A stretch of DNA of 57,134 bases from contig CAMLMV010000040.1 of the NCBI GenBank assembly GCA_946481275.1, positions 1 to 57,134 of the forward strand. The letters run 5' to 3'. The stretch comes from an uncultured Massilia sp. Lineage in GTDB: Bacteria; Pseudomonadota; Gammaproteobacteria; Burkholderiales; Burkholderiaceae. Shown piece after piece: positions 17,061 through 25,701 of this stretch. The position numbers were made by a program, and so were the translations under genes. Numbering within the stretch: the first letter of the stretch is position 1; every line of letters begins with the position of its first letter. The notes beneath the pieces were generated by a model. It worked only from the letters and a program-made list of their open reading frames with translations. It was not told where the DNA came from and made no database searches.

Positions 17061-19193
17061 TCAGCCGGCTCGGACCAGGAGGGGTGTTTCCGCCGCCGGC
17101 GCTTCCTCACGCCTCAGCTTTCCTTCGCGCAGCTCATAGACTTCATCGGCCACTTCAAGTGCGCGCGCACGATGCGCTACGCAAATGACCGTAATGCCCA
17201 GTTGCCGGATGTTTTGGATGATCTGTGCTTCGCAGGCGAGATCCAGATTAGCGGTGCCTTCGTCCAGGAACAGGATGCGGGGCTTGCGGTACAGGGCGCG
17301 CGCCAGCAGGATTCGCTGGCGCTGGCCGCCGGACAGGCTGGCACCCATGTCGCCCACTTGACCGAAATAGTCGGCCGGCATCGCGAGAATGTCATCGTGC
17401 ACGCAGGCCAACCGGGCCGCTTCATGAATTCGTTCGATCGAGGCATTAGGATCGAAGCCGCTGATATTGTCGAACAGTGTACCGCCGAACAGTTGGTCAT
17501 CCTGCATCACCGCCGCCGCGATATTGCGGAAAGCACTGACGGTGGCGCCTTCCAGCGGGATACCGCCGATCAGGATGCGTCCCTCCTCCGGCGTTACCAG
17601 GCCCAGCAGGACACGGATCAGGGTGGATTTACCCAGGCCCGACTTGCCTTTAATGGCGATAAAGCAGCCCGGCGCGACATGCAGGTCCAGCCCCTGGAAC
17701 AGTCTGGCGCCTTGCGGCGCATACTGGAAATGCAGATTACAGATGTCGATCGACAGATTGGCCATATCCAGAGCGGGCGGCGCGTCCGTGTCGGTCTCAT
17801 ACTCCTTGGGGGTCGTGACAATACTCGACAAACGCTGCAGGCGCGCATGAAGAAGCTTGAATTCGAGCACCCGCTCGATCAGCGGATAGGCGCGTTCCCG
17901 AAATTGCTGACGCAACGCTACGATGGAAAACAGCAGGCCCACCGAGATCGTCCCCTTGATCGCGAGCATGGCCGCCAATCCTGTAATGATGATCAGTTCA
18001 AGCGCGGCCATTCCGCTATTCGAGGCGCGCATCACCGCCTGGTAACGCTGCTGCACCTGTACGCTTTCCAGTGCGGCCAGGTTGGCGCCGTGCCAGGCTG
18101 ATAACCGCGCCGACTCGGCATTGAGCACCTTGACAGTCTGAATTCCACGGAGAGTGTCCATGATCTGCGAGCGTTCTTCGGCGTTGCGATCCTGCACCAG
18201 CTCGTTCATGATGCGCAGTTTTTTGTAGGACCATACGCGGGTCAGCGCGAAGGCGGCGAAAAAGACCAGCATGATGCTCGCCAGCGCCGGCGACAGGAAC
18301 ATGAATGAGACCAGGATAAAAATCGAGAACAGGCCGTCGATAACGAACGGGATCGCCCCTTCCGTCAGGGCCCCCTTGACGTCGCGGATCGATTCGATCC
18401 GGCTGAGCACATCGTTCAAGCGCGACTGCTGAAAGAATCCGTATGGCAAGCGCAGCAGATGATTCACCAGATTCAGGTTGAGCTGGGCAATCAGCCCGGT
18501 CCCCAATGCGAGCAGCAGGTGCCGACGAATGAGTTCACCGGCGACGACTATCACGTGTGCCCCTGCCGTTGCGAACAGGATTGCTTCCAACATCTCCACC
18601 GAACGGGTCGCGATGGCCTGGTCGATAATCACCGACATGAACAGCGGCGCCACGACGATTCCCAGCTGAATGATGATCGAAATGGCCGCTACCAGCACGG
18701 CCGAGCTGCGCCACCCATCCAATCGCGTCCACAAGTCGGAGATCGACACGCCGACCAGCTGGATGACGGCCTTGAAGTCAGGCAACCGGGTGAACTCCAC
18801 CGCGACGCCGGTAAAGTGCTTCGATAGCCGCGCCATCGGCATGGCCATGCGGCCCTTGCTGGGATCCAGGATAGTGGCGGTGTCGCCATTGACACGCTCC
18901 AGCACGACATAATGGTTGAAGTTCCAGTGCAGAATGGCCGGTAGCGCCAGAGCGGACAGTGCATCCAGCTCCACCTTGACGGCACGGCCGAACAACCCGA
19001 AGGTGTCAGCCGTCGCCAGCAGCTGCATCACGCTGACGCCTTGGGCGGACGCGTGCACGCTTTTGCGCAGTCCTTCGAGGTTGACCGTGGAGCCATGTGC
19101 CTGCAGGATCATCGCCATGCACGCCAGGCCACAGTCGGTCGCCGTGCTTTGCAGGATGGGCGTGATCGGGGCGTGCCGGTTTCGTTTTCTCAT
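17061..19193 (-). CDS. Peptidase-containing ABC transporter (C39, double-glycine exporter)
   Basis: This 710-residue protein cuts the leader from peptides after Gly-Gly and exports the core across the inner membrane. The N-terminal C39 cysteine protease has catalytic Cys21 (QSTATDCGLACM), His94 (FNHYVVLERV) and Asp110 (ILDPSKG). The six-helix membrane domain spans roughly 160-440. The ATPase has P-loop GKSGLGKSTLI, signature LSGGQRQRILLARAL, Walker B RILFLDEGTANLD and a switch His (CVAHRARAL). All catalytic residues are present. It is the last gene of the minus-strand peptide cluster, and the cluster's three precursors each carry a GG leader end that suits this protease. The closest architecture is the colicin V/microcin CvaB-MchF type. 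Confidence 0.93.
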   Translation of the reverse strand: MRKRNRHAPITPILQSTATDCGLACMAMILQAHGSTVNLEGLRKSVHASAQGVSVMQLLATADTFGLFGRAVKVELDALSALALPAILHWNFNHYVVLERVNGDTATILDPSKGRMAMPMARLSKHFTGVAVEFTRLPDFKAVIQLVGVSISDLWTRLDGWRSSAVLVAAISIIIQLGIVVAPLFMSVIIDQAIATRSVEMLEAILFATAGAHVIVVAGELIRRHLLLALGTGLIAQLNLNLVNHLLRLPYGFFQQSRLNDVLSRIESIRDVKGALTEGAIPFVIDGLFSIFILVSFMFLSPALASIMLVFFAAFALTRVWSYKKLRIMNELVQDRNAEERSQIMDTLRGIQTVKVLNAESARLSAWHGANLAALESVQVQQRYQAVMRASNSGMAALELIIITGLAAMLAIKGTISVGLLFSIVALRQQFRERAYPLIERVLEFKLLHARLQRLSSIVTTPKEYETDTDAPPALDMANLSIDICNLHFQYAPQGARLFQGLDLHVAPGCFIAIKGKSGLGKSTLIRVLLGLVTPEEGRILIGGIPLEGATVSAFRNIAAAVMQDDQLFGGTLFDNISGFDPNASIERIHEAARLACVHDDILAMPADYFGQVGDMGASLSGGQRQRILLARALYRKPRILFLDEGTANLDLACEAQIIQNIRQLGITVICVAHRARALEVADEVYELREGKLRREEAPAAETPLLVRAG

Positions 19194-19223
19194 GAGGGAA
19201 GTGCTCCGTAGTTAATCCCGGTA

Positions 19224-19658
19224 TCAGTGCTGTTTGGTCAACTTGGCGACAATCAGTTGAGCCGGCCTGAGCGCGAACCGCGCCGTGGCAACGCACGGCC
19301 CGACAGTGGCTCCTTTGTCGAGAGGCACGACCCGCTCCCCACCGCTGCCCGCCGTCACGGTCGGCGTGTCCAGGGTGACCACCTGAACGCCGGTCGCGAT
19401 ATCGATGCGTTCGAGGCGAACACCGGCACCGACACGCATGGCCGGCGGTCCGATCAGCGCCTGGTGCGCTGCCGTCACACGGCAGGAAAGCGCCGCCGAG
19501 CTGGATACCTCCATGCGCTCGAAGGCGAACATCGACAACGCCGCCAGGGCAATGAAGCCGAAGGCCATGCGAGTGGTCCGCCGGTCAGCCTTCAGGTACA
19601 CCGTGCCCGACAATCGTACACACTGGTATTCAAGGGCTTCTTTTCGAAAAATGCTCAT
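19224..19658 (-). CDS. Shortened membrane-fusion (HlyD-like) protein
   Basis: This 144-residue protein starts MSIFRKEALEYQCVRLSGTV, the characteristic beginning of HlyD/CvaA-type adaptor proteins partnering C39 exporters. One transmembrane helix follows at about 31-48, then a roughly 95-residue periplasmic part of beta character. A normal adaptor is about 400 residues with a long coiled-coil hairpin and lipoyl domain; neither is present. No frameshifted remainder is visible downstream, where the exporter starts 31 bp on, so this is either a minimal adaptor or a decayed one. Its position directly before the exporter suggests it still works with it. Confidence 0.65.
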   Translation of the reverse strand: MSIFRKEALEYQCVRLSGTVYLKADRRTTRMAFGFIALAALSMFAFERMEVSSSAALSCRVTAAHQALIGPPAMRVGAGVRLERIDIATGVQVVTLDTPTVTAGSGGERVVPLDKGATVGPCVATARFALRPAQLIVAKLTKQH

Positions 19659-19676
19659 GGTGTCCTCGTTCTCGGC

Positions 19677-20648
19677 TCACTGGCCGATCGTGTCGGTGAC
19701 GGGTCTGCGCACCGTCCGGGCGAGCGCAGCAAGGAGGGCTACCCTGACTTGTTCCTCGATGTCCGGGGCGGCTTCATCGGTTAACACCACCTGCCGGGCC
19801 GGCGTCCAGAAATAACCCCAACGGCTGGCGTCGCGCCGGGTGGCAAACACGGCGGCGCCGCCAACACCGGACACGTCGGCCACCTTCATCATGACCGAGT
19901 CGACACCGAGAAAGGCGGCGCTCCGCGCCACCACGCTCATCGACGCCTGCAGCGAGAAATTCTTCATGAACAGGATCCGTCGGCCATGGCAGGCGCACCT
20001 CGGCAGATGGTCACTGCGTCCGACGACAAGTACGCACAACTCGGGGTCGCTCGCCAGTAGCGCACAGACGGCACGCCCCAGTTCGGCCAATGGCCAAGGC
20101 TTTTCCTCGGAACTGTCAAGATGCACGCTCAGATGGCGCGGGTAGCCCTGCTGCGCCAGCTGGGCCAGTATCCGTCCCACCGCCTCCTCCAGTTGTGCGT
20201 CGAACGACGGCGGCAGGCGCAATCCGGCCACGCCGATCGACGGGCTGACCGCGCGCACCGTCGCGTGTGCCAGGGCAACGGCGTTGGGGCCGTCTGCATG
20301 CCATTCGCGCCACGCCGCGTTCCATACATAGCGCGCCGGGGCGAGCTGTGCGCGCAACTGTTCGATGCCCGCACCTTCCCACGATGCCAGGTTGACCAGC
20401 AGATCCGACCAACCAGACCCGTCCGGCAGCGGGGAGGAGAACTGCCGTCCCCGTCCACCGTTGGGTCCGGAAACCTGGACAGGCACAAAATCGTCGAACG
20501 GCAGATCGCGCACCAGGAAGACATGCGGCCCGTCGCCATATATCAGCCGGACTGGACGCGGCAGATGGCGAGCCAGCAGGGCCAGCGCACCGCGATTGAT
20601 GACGTAGTCGCCAAAGCCGTTATGAAAAAATACTGTTGATCCCATCAT
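19677..20648 (-). CDS. Glycosyltransferase family 9-like protein
   Basis: This 323-residue protein begins GSTVFFHNGFGDYVINRGAL, like the Gly-rich N-terminal loop of ADP-heptose:LPS heptosyltransferase (GT9) proteins. The C-terminal domain has HLSVHLDSSEEKPWPLAELGRAV (in part) and SVVARSAAFLGVDSVMMKVADVSGV, matching the GT9 donor-binding region where a GP-x-H-type loop gives way to GVDS. I infer that it transfers a sugar to the peptide or to a partner small molecule; MchA/IroB-type C-glucosylation in microcin clusters uses a different fold. It starts 9 bp after the acyltransferase-like gene. Confidence 0.65.
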   Translation of the reverse strand: MMGSTVFFHNGFGDYVINRGALALLARHLPRPVRLIYGDGPHVFLVRDLPFDDFVPVQVSGPNGGRGRQFSSPLPDGSGWSDLLVNLASWEGAGIEQLRAQLAPARYVWNAAWREWHADGPNAVALAHATVRAVSPSIGVAGLRLPPSFDAQLEEAVGRILAQLAQQGYPRHLSVHLDSSEEKPWPLAELGRAVCALLASDPELCVLVVGRSDHLPRCACHGRRILFMKNFSLQASMSVVARSAAFLGVDSVMMKVADVSGVGGAAVFATRRDASRWGYFWTPARQVVLTDEAAPDIEEQVRVALLAALARTVRRPVTDTIGQ

Positions 20649-20657
20649 GTGCCGGTG

Positions 20658-21113
20658 TCAGGTCGCGGGCAAGTGGCCCGAAGCGAGTTCCTTCGCGAAA
20701 CGTTGTGTGCGTACGTGCAGGAATTCGTCGCCGCTGCGCGCATACAAGGAAAAGCCATGGCTACGTGCCAGCACCACCACGCGCCGGCGCGCAAAGGCGG
20801 CCGTCAGCGGCTGTGCCAGACTGCGCGCGCGGCCCGGTGCGAAGGCCGCATCGACAATGACGACCAAACGGCCTTCGTCCCACTCGTAATGCGCCAGCAT
20901 GCCCAGGCCGACTCTCTGCATGCGCCTGAGCGACTCCTTGTTCACCTCGGCCCATGCGACGTATCCGATCGGACGCCGGAGCGTATCGCGCAGGATGCGC
21001 AGCATGCCTTTGCGCGCGGAGCGGGCGAGGTAAAGCAGGGCCTCCGGAGACGTCTTCATACGAAAACGGACGCGCAATTCCAGCGCCTCAAGCAACACGC
21101 CAGGATCGATCAT
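20658..21113 (-). CDS. HlyC-like toxin-activating acyltransferase (MceI/MchD-like)
   Basis: This 151-residue protein contains RPIGYVAWAEVNKESLRRM followed by YEWDEGRLVVIVDAAFAPG. This matches the core of HlyC-family toxin lysine-acyltransferases (in HlyC: a Tyr-x-x-Trp-Ala block then WxSGDRxWFIDWIAPFG), so the Asp of the VDAAFAPG block may equal HlyC Asp92. I see no equivalent of catalytic His23. HlyC-like MceI works with MceJ to attach glucosylated siderophore to microcin E492, and MchD/MchC are the H47 counterparts. Here too the gene is paired with a large partner: its ATG overlaps the partner's stop (ATGA, 21110-21113). Starting at 21113 avoids a 16-residue extension. The homology is recognised by eye and would need a profile search. 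Confidence 0.6.
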   Translation of the reverse strand: MIDPGVLLEALELRVRFRMKTSPEALLYLARSARKGMLRILRDTLRRPIGYVAWAEVNKESLRRMQRVGLGMLAHYEWDEGRLVVIVDAAFAPGRARSLAQPLTAAFARRRVVVLARSHGFSLYARSGDEFLHVRTQRFAKELASGHLPAT

Positions 21114-22804
21114 GCGCACTCCTCCAGTGTTTGGACCAGCGCCAGGGTACGCTCCAGCCATGGGAAGAAATCGTAGTGCGCCACGGTCCAGCTACCCGAC
21201 TGGGCATCGGCCAGGGCGGCACGCACCTCCCGTGCGTGGAGAAAGCGCCGCCGTGCGCCACCGGCGTCCAGCACGTAATGGCCCGCGCCGTCCAGTACCA
21301 GTGCGCCGTTGGCGCCCTGCCAGATGGTCAACCGACCGTCTACCCAGCCGTCAAAAATCCATGCGGCGACAGACTGGATCTGCGTCACCATGGCACGCAC
21401 GGCCGCCACATCGCCGCTGTGGATCAGCGCGCGTACATGGTCGGCCATGCGGTACTTGAAATAGAATTCCGGCAAGCGCGCGCGTTTCATGGCGATGATG
21501 GCCACTCCCGCCGGAGCGCGCGTGGGCGCGCAGGCCGCCATCAGCGTCCGGAACGCATCCGGCAGCGCGTCCGATCTATCGAAAGCGGGAAGCGCCGCAC
21601 TGATTTTCGACATGCCGCGCGCGGGCTCGACGAGCGACAAGAACAGCCCTTCGACCAGCTCAGTGAGCGGGTCGTCTTCCGGCAGCGCTGCAGGCCAGCC
21701 CTTATAGACCGGCGGCGCCGACGACAGCAAGCTCCACCCGGCGGCGCGCAGCAGCGCCAGGTCGACCGGGAGCCCTTCGGCGAACGTTCCGGCACCATCC
21801 AGGCCAAACAGGTAGGCCATCCGTTCATCGATCTCTGCGCGCACGCGCGCGCGGTAGAACTCGACCAGCGGCGCAACCTGCAATTCGCAGCAGTTGTACT
21901 TGGCATAGGTGCTGGCGAATTCGGCGACCACCCCGACCGGGGATTCGATCTCGTCGTAAAAGGTCACCGCGCTGGCACCCGAATTGTTCTGGTCACTACG
22001 GAGAAACACCGTGTTTGTCAGATCCAGCCAGCGCCCGTCCAGCGATAAATTCGACGGACTCACGCCACCGTGCATGAGACGCGCAACACGCGCAAAGGCA
22101 AACTGGCTCGCGCATTTGGCCAGGAAACCGATCAGGAAACGTCCGACGCCACCACTCTGATCCAGGCGGGACTTCAGTTCTCGATTGAGGCGGCGTACCC
22201 GGCCGACATCGGAAAGCATACCCAGCGCATCTGGATGCGACGCCACATAGTCGGGGGCGCGCATGAAATTGGCCGGGCGCATCACGTTCTCACGCACCAG
22301 CAGGGCGCCCCACTCACGCGCCGGTGCCGCGCCATATGCCGCATCGGGCCCAGTGAGTATGATGCCCCAGGCCCGCGCGGCGCCCTGCGGGAGAATGCGG
22401 TCGAGCAACTCGGAATACACCGCTTCGTGCACCGCCGCCGCCGCGCGCAAACCGCCATACGAATGCGCCACGTCTGTGGCGCTGCCCACCAGCAGGTTCT
22501 GTCCAAGCCCTTTGATTTGAAAGGCGTCCACGGTGCCGCAGCGTACCCCTCCACCGTTGTCACCGATCCCGCTGCCACCATAGCGCTCGGCCAGCAGGGT
22601 GATACGGTCGGCGCCGTCGAACTGCAGGTTGTCGAATACGGGGCCACCCGGGATCATGTACGCGAAACGCGCGGCAAAGGCCTGCCACGGACACGCACCG
22701 GAATCGGATTGCGCCGCATAAGCCTGGTTGATCCAGACAGTTTGTGCGTTCTTCAGCTTGACGGCGGAGAAACCGACGTAAGTGGTTTGGAACAAGGTAC
22801 TCAT
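21110..22804 (-). CDS. SelO-fold/MchC-like protein
   Basis: This 564-residue soluble protein matches SelO (YdiU, pseudokinase-fold AMP transferase) block by block: ERYGGSGIGDNGGGVRCG for the YxGHQFGxxxxxxGDGR loop, QIKGLGQNLLVG for HLKGAGxTPYSR, a helix AAAVHEAVYSELL for the REFLxSEAMxxL helix, and MHGGVSPSNLSLDGRWLDLT for the HGVMNTDNMSxxGxTIDYG segment. Key SelO residues in those blocks are changed, so the chemistry may differ. MchC and MceJ, the large partners of HlyC-like proteins in class IIb microcin clusters, are the functional analogue I propose, on context more than on recalled sequence. It could be a nucleotidyl-transferring or siderophore-loading enzyme. The stop overlaps the HlyC-like start. 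Confidence 0.55.
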   Translation of the reverse strand: MSTLFQTTYVGFSAVKLKNAQTVWINQAYAAQSDSGACPWQAFAARFAYMIPGGPVFDNLQFDGADRITLLAERYGGSGIGDNGGGVRCGTVDAFQIKGLGQNLLVGSATDVAHSYGGLRAAAAVHEAVYSELLDRILPQGAARAWGIILTGPDAAYGAAPAREWGALLVRENVMRPANFMRAPDYVASHPDALGMLSDVGRVRRLNRELKSRLDQSGGVGRFLIGFLAKCASQFAFARVARLMHGGVSPSNLSLDGRWLDLTNTVFLRSDQNNSGASAVTFYDEIESPVGVVAEFASTYAKYNCCELQVAPLVEFYRARVRAEIDERMAYLFGLDGAGTFAEGLPVDLALLRAAGWSLLSSAPPVYKGWPAALPEDDPLTELVEGLFLSLVEPARGMSKISAALPAFDRSDALPDAFRTLMAACAPTRAPAGVAIIAMKRARLPEFYFKYRMADHVRALIHSGDVAAVRAMVTQIQSVAAWIFDGWVDGRLTIWQGANGALVLDGAGHYVLDAGGARRRFLHAREVRAALADAQSGSWTVAHYDFFPWLERTLALVQTLEECA

Positions 22805-22907
22805 GTCATTGCGGCCGGGTCAGTGGCTCATGCCGTGTCATCTTGTTCATCGCGATTTGCCCTTCGTATTGTTGATGGGGTCAGGGGTTGCGCAGGTGCC
22901 GCCGTGT

Positions 22908-25130
22908 TCAAAATTTGTGCTCCAACGTGGTCACGAGGCGCGGGCCGAACGGGATACGGTTGAAGCGCCGTACGGTTCCCGTGCCTTCTACGAAACTGTC
23001 GTCCGTGGTGCGGTCGATACCCGTCAGGTTGTTAACGGCAATGCGTAGCTGGGTGGCCGCGGAGAACTTCCACAATCCGTACAGATCGAGCTCGCGGCGC
23101 GACTGCAGGCGGGTAAGCTGAGTGGTCGATACCTGTACTGGTCCGCCCTGGCTGAACATCAGTGCGCCGCCCATCGTCAGGGCCGCGCCGCGATAGTCCG
23201 CGCCCAAGGTGGCGCTGAGAGGAACCTGCTGGTCCAGCCGGTTGTACGGACCGGGTACGCCGTCCACCCGCGAACGGTTGCGTCCCACACTGGCGCGCAG
23301 GTCGACTGGCGGCATGCCCCTCCACAACTGGTTAAGGCGAAACTTGAGCTCCACCTCCAGCGTGAAGACATGCGCGCGCCCGGCGTTAACCGGCATGCTG
23401 GAAAAATAGTGGGGACGTTCCTCGACCACGACGCGACGGATATAGTTGTTAATCTCGCGATAGCCGGCGCTCACGCTGAACAATCCCCCGTTTGACCAGA
23501 AGCGCTCGAATGCGGCGTCGACGCCCAGCGCCAGTTCGGGCTGCAAGGCAGGATTGCCGACCTGGTCGGGCTCGGTGGACGAATTGTTGAGCGACTCGAC
23601 GCGGGAAGGCACCAGGTCGCCGGTCGACGGCGCTCTGTAGGTGCGGCTGAGGGCCAGGCGTAGCTGACTCTCTCCCTTCGCGTCGAGCTTATAGAGCGTC
23701 TGGACGATGGGACTGAAAACATTGCTACGCGAACGCAGTGGCGCGTAGCGGTTCCCTTCCGTGAAGATGTGCACGCTTTCCCAACGAGTCCCCAGATACA
23801 GCGACCATAGCGGCTGGATCCTCCACTCGTCTTGTGCGAACAAGGCGATTCGCGCGATTTGCGCCGTGCTACGCTGCAGGTCGACCACGGGACTTGCCCC
23901 GACAAGCTGGTCGGTTTTGTCCATGTGTTCGTTTGAATCGGTTGTCCCGCCATCCCAGCCGATCGTGAAGGCGTGCCCTTCCACACCGCCGTAGCTGTAT
24001 TTGCCCTGGGTCGAGACTTGCCAATAACCCGTATGACGCGGAATGCTGGTGAAGCGCATCGGCGCGTCCAGGTTCGCGCCGGCGCTGCGGTCCAAGTCGC
24101 GGTGGCTGTGACCCTTGCCAAGGCTGAGTTTGATGTCGAGCTTGTTGCCGTCGCGCGAGCGGGTCCAGTTGCCCTCGACACGGGCATGATCCGACCCGTT
24201 GTGATTGATGTTGCGCAGCGCGGGGTAATCAAGCGGCGCGCCGAGCGTGGTGACGGTCGTGCCTTCACCATCGTTCGACGAACGCGACGCATTGACGAAT
24301 CCTTGCACATTGAGCTGCTCGCCCGGCGCCAAGGTCCAGGTGACGCGCGGCGTAAACGACAAGTTTGTACCGCGCATGGGGTCCACGTTCGCCCGCGAGC
24401 TGCGCGCCAGGTTGGGTACGCCGCTCGCATCCCAACCGGCTTCCTCGCCGCTTATCAGGCGATGCTCATCGCTGTGCGACATGTTCAGGGCCAGCGACCA
24501 GGCGCGTGCGCCTTCCTTGTCTGCCAGCAGGACAGTAGCATTGGGACCATGCTCGTTCCGCTCGTCCGCATAGCCCAAGCGCAGATTGCGCTGCGCCGTC
24601 TGGATCGTACGTTTGAGAATGATATTGATCGAGCCGGCCACGGCCTGTGTCGAAACATCCGCTGTGGCCGCGCGGCTCACTTCGATGCGCTCGATCACCG
24701 CCGGGGACAGGGTCTCCAGCGAGAAGCCCGGAGGCGGCCGGTCGCCATTGACCAGAATCTGGGTATAGCCGGCGCCCAGTCCGCGCATGCGCACAGTACT
24801 GCCGGTAATAGTCACACCGGGAACGCGCTTCAGCACATCCAGGGTCGAGGTGTCCCCATATTTGACGATCTCCTCCTGGGTCACCACGCTCTTGCTGGCG
24901 GTGTCCTCGCGCCGGGCGTCGTAGTCCTGCGCCAAGCCAGTGACCATTACCTTCGCCATGGGGCTTGGCCGGGAGGGTGCGACTTCCGCTGCGCCGCCGG
25001 CCACGGTACCAGCCGCAGGGGCTCCGGCCTGGCCAGCCGCGCGCACCGTACCCGCCGCAAGCACGGCAGCGAGCACAATCAGGGGGCTCACTGTTGACTT
25101 CCGCTGACCCGGTTTCCTTGCGGAGATCAT
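22908..25130 (-). CDS. TonB-dependent outer-membrane receptor
   Basis: This 740-residue protein has an N-terminal signal peptide (about 1-31, ending AGTVRAAGQA). The plug domain has SVVTQEEIVKYGDTSTLDVLKRVPGV (in part), VRMRGLGAGYTQILVNGDRPP and IERIEVSRAATADVSTQAVAGSINIILK in sections, followed by a beta barrel ending in the C-terminal LEHKF aromatic signature. The plug features are those of siderophore/colicin-type FepA/CirA receptors. Placement inside the peptide cluster suggests uptake of the peptide, of a siderophore linked to it, or self-recognition. Its ATG overlaps the stop of the small gene upstream (ATGA), and the gap to the SelO-like gene is 103 bp. Confidence 0.93.
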   Translation of the reverse strand: MISARKPGQRKSTVSPLIVLAAVLAAGTVRAAGQAGAPAAGTVAGGAAEVAPSRPSPMAKVMVTGLAQDYDARREDTASKSVVTQEEIVKYGDTSTLDVLKRVPGVTITGSTVRMRGLGAGYTQILVNGDRPPPGFSLETLSPAVIERIEVSRAATADVSTQAVAGSINIILKRTIQTAQRNLRLGYADERNEHGPNATVLLADKEGARAWSLALNMSHSDEHRLISGEEAGWDASGVPNLARSSRANVDPMRGTNLSFTPRVTWTLAPGEQLNVQGFVNASRSSNDGEGTTVTTLGAPLDYPALRNINHNGSDHARVEGNWTRSRDGNKLDIKLSLGKGHSHRDLDRSAGANLDAPMRFTSIPRHTGYWQVSTQGKYSYGGVEGHAFTIGWDGGTTDSNEHMDKTDQLVGASPVVDLQRSTAQIARIALFAQDEWRIQPLWSLYLGTRWESVHIFTEGNRYAPLRSRSNVFSPIVQTLYKLDAKGESQLRLALSRTYRAPSTGDLVPSRVESLNNSSTEPDQVGNPALQPELALGVDAAFERFWSNGGLFSVSAGYREINNYIRRVVVEERPHYFSSMPVNAGRAHVFTLEVELKFRLNQLWRGMPPVDLRASVGRNRSRVDGVPGPYNRLDQQVPLSATLGADYRGAALTMGGALMFSQGGPVQVSTTQLTRLQSRRELDLYGLWKFSAATQLRIAVNNLTGIDRTTDDSFVEGTGTVRRFNRIPFGPRLVTTLEHKF

Positions 25131-25318
25131 TCAGTTCTTCTCCTTGTTGCAACCACGCTCGCCAGCGTCGACGTCAGCGTTTTTTCGTCGAGGCGGTAAA
25201 GCTGCGCATCGTCGGCTTCGATCGCTTTGCCGATCCGATCATTTATTCGCTGAGCGGGCTGATAAAGTGCGGCTGCATCCTGCGGCAATCTCCCCAGTTC
25301 CATCACCTGTTCCACCAT
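25127..25318 (-). CDS. Small protein translationally coupled to the TonB receptor
   Basis: The protein has 63 residues if it starts at the ATG at 25318 (MVEQVMELGRLPQDAAALYQ...), or 77 from the ATG at 25360. It is acidic to neutral, helical, without signal peptide or membrane segment. The ATGA overlap with the receptor gene (stop 25127-25129, receptor ATG 25128-25130) argues for a real coupled gene. I do not recognise the family. It could be a RiPP recognition element, a regulator or an immunity factor; only context supports any of these. Confidence 0.55.
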   Translation of the reverse strand: MVEQVMELGRLPQDAAALYQPAQRINDRIGKAIEADDAQLYRLDEKTLTSTLASVVATRRRTE

Positions 25319-25364
25319 GCTGTATTGGACTGCTTTTAACAAAGGAGGGAATCTGAACATTTAT

Positions 25365-25523
25365 TCATTGCGTGTCTTTATTGTGCCAAATGTAGTATTG
25401 CGAATAGCCGCCGCCCACCACGTTGGCGATCTGCGATTCCACCAGCGCAGCCAATGTGTCGACGTGCAAGTCGATATCGGTTTCTCTATCGGGAATGCTC
25501 AATAGTGCAGAAAAATCAGCCAT
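25365..25523 (-). CDS. RiPP precursor peptide 3 (core GYSQYYIWHNKDTQ)
   Basis: This 52-residue peptide has leader MADFSALLSIPDRETDIDLH, then a helix DTLAALVESQIANVVGG, then a 14-residue core after Gly-Gly. Paralogues lie at 25702 and 25977. The leader is acidic with a conserved ESQIxNVxGG end, as in double-glycine peptides handled by C39 exporters. A ribosome site GAGGGA lies 7 bases before the ATG. The core keeps Tyr2, Ser3, Gln4, Tyr5, Trp8, His9, Lys11 and Asp12. Its unique residues Tyr6 and Ile7 give YYIW, the most aromatic core of the three. It is the likely substrate of the two radical SAM enzymes upstream. Confidence 0.85.
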   Translation of the reverse strand: MADFSALLSIPDRETDIDLHVDTLAALVESQIANVVGGGYSQYYIWHNKDTQ

Positions 25524-25701
25524 GTCCGTTCCCTCAGTCTGTCAAAATGTATGCAGTAAAAATCATGCAGGAAAGATAACTGCCAACACGCCAGGCAATG
25601 CCCTGCGCCGGGTGCCTGCGGCGTCCCCGTATCGGCGCGACCGATGCCGGAAGCCGGCGCAGGCGCGAGGCAGCTCCCAGTACGAATCCGAACCTCGACG
25701 T

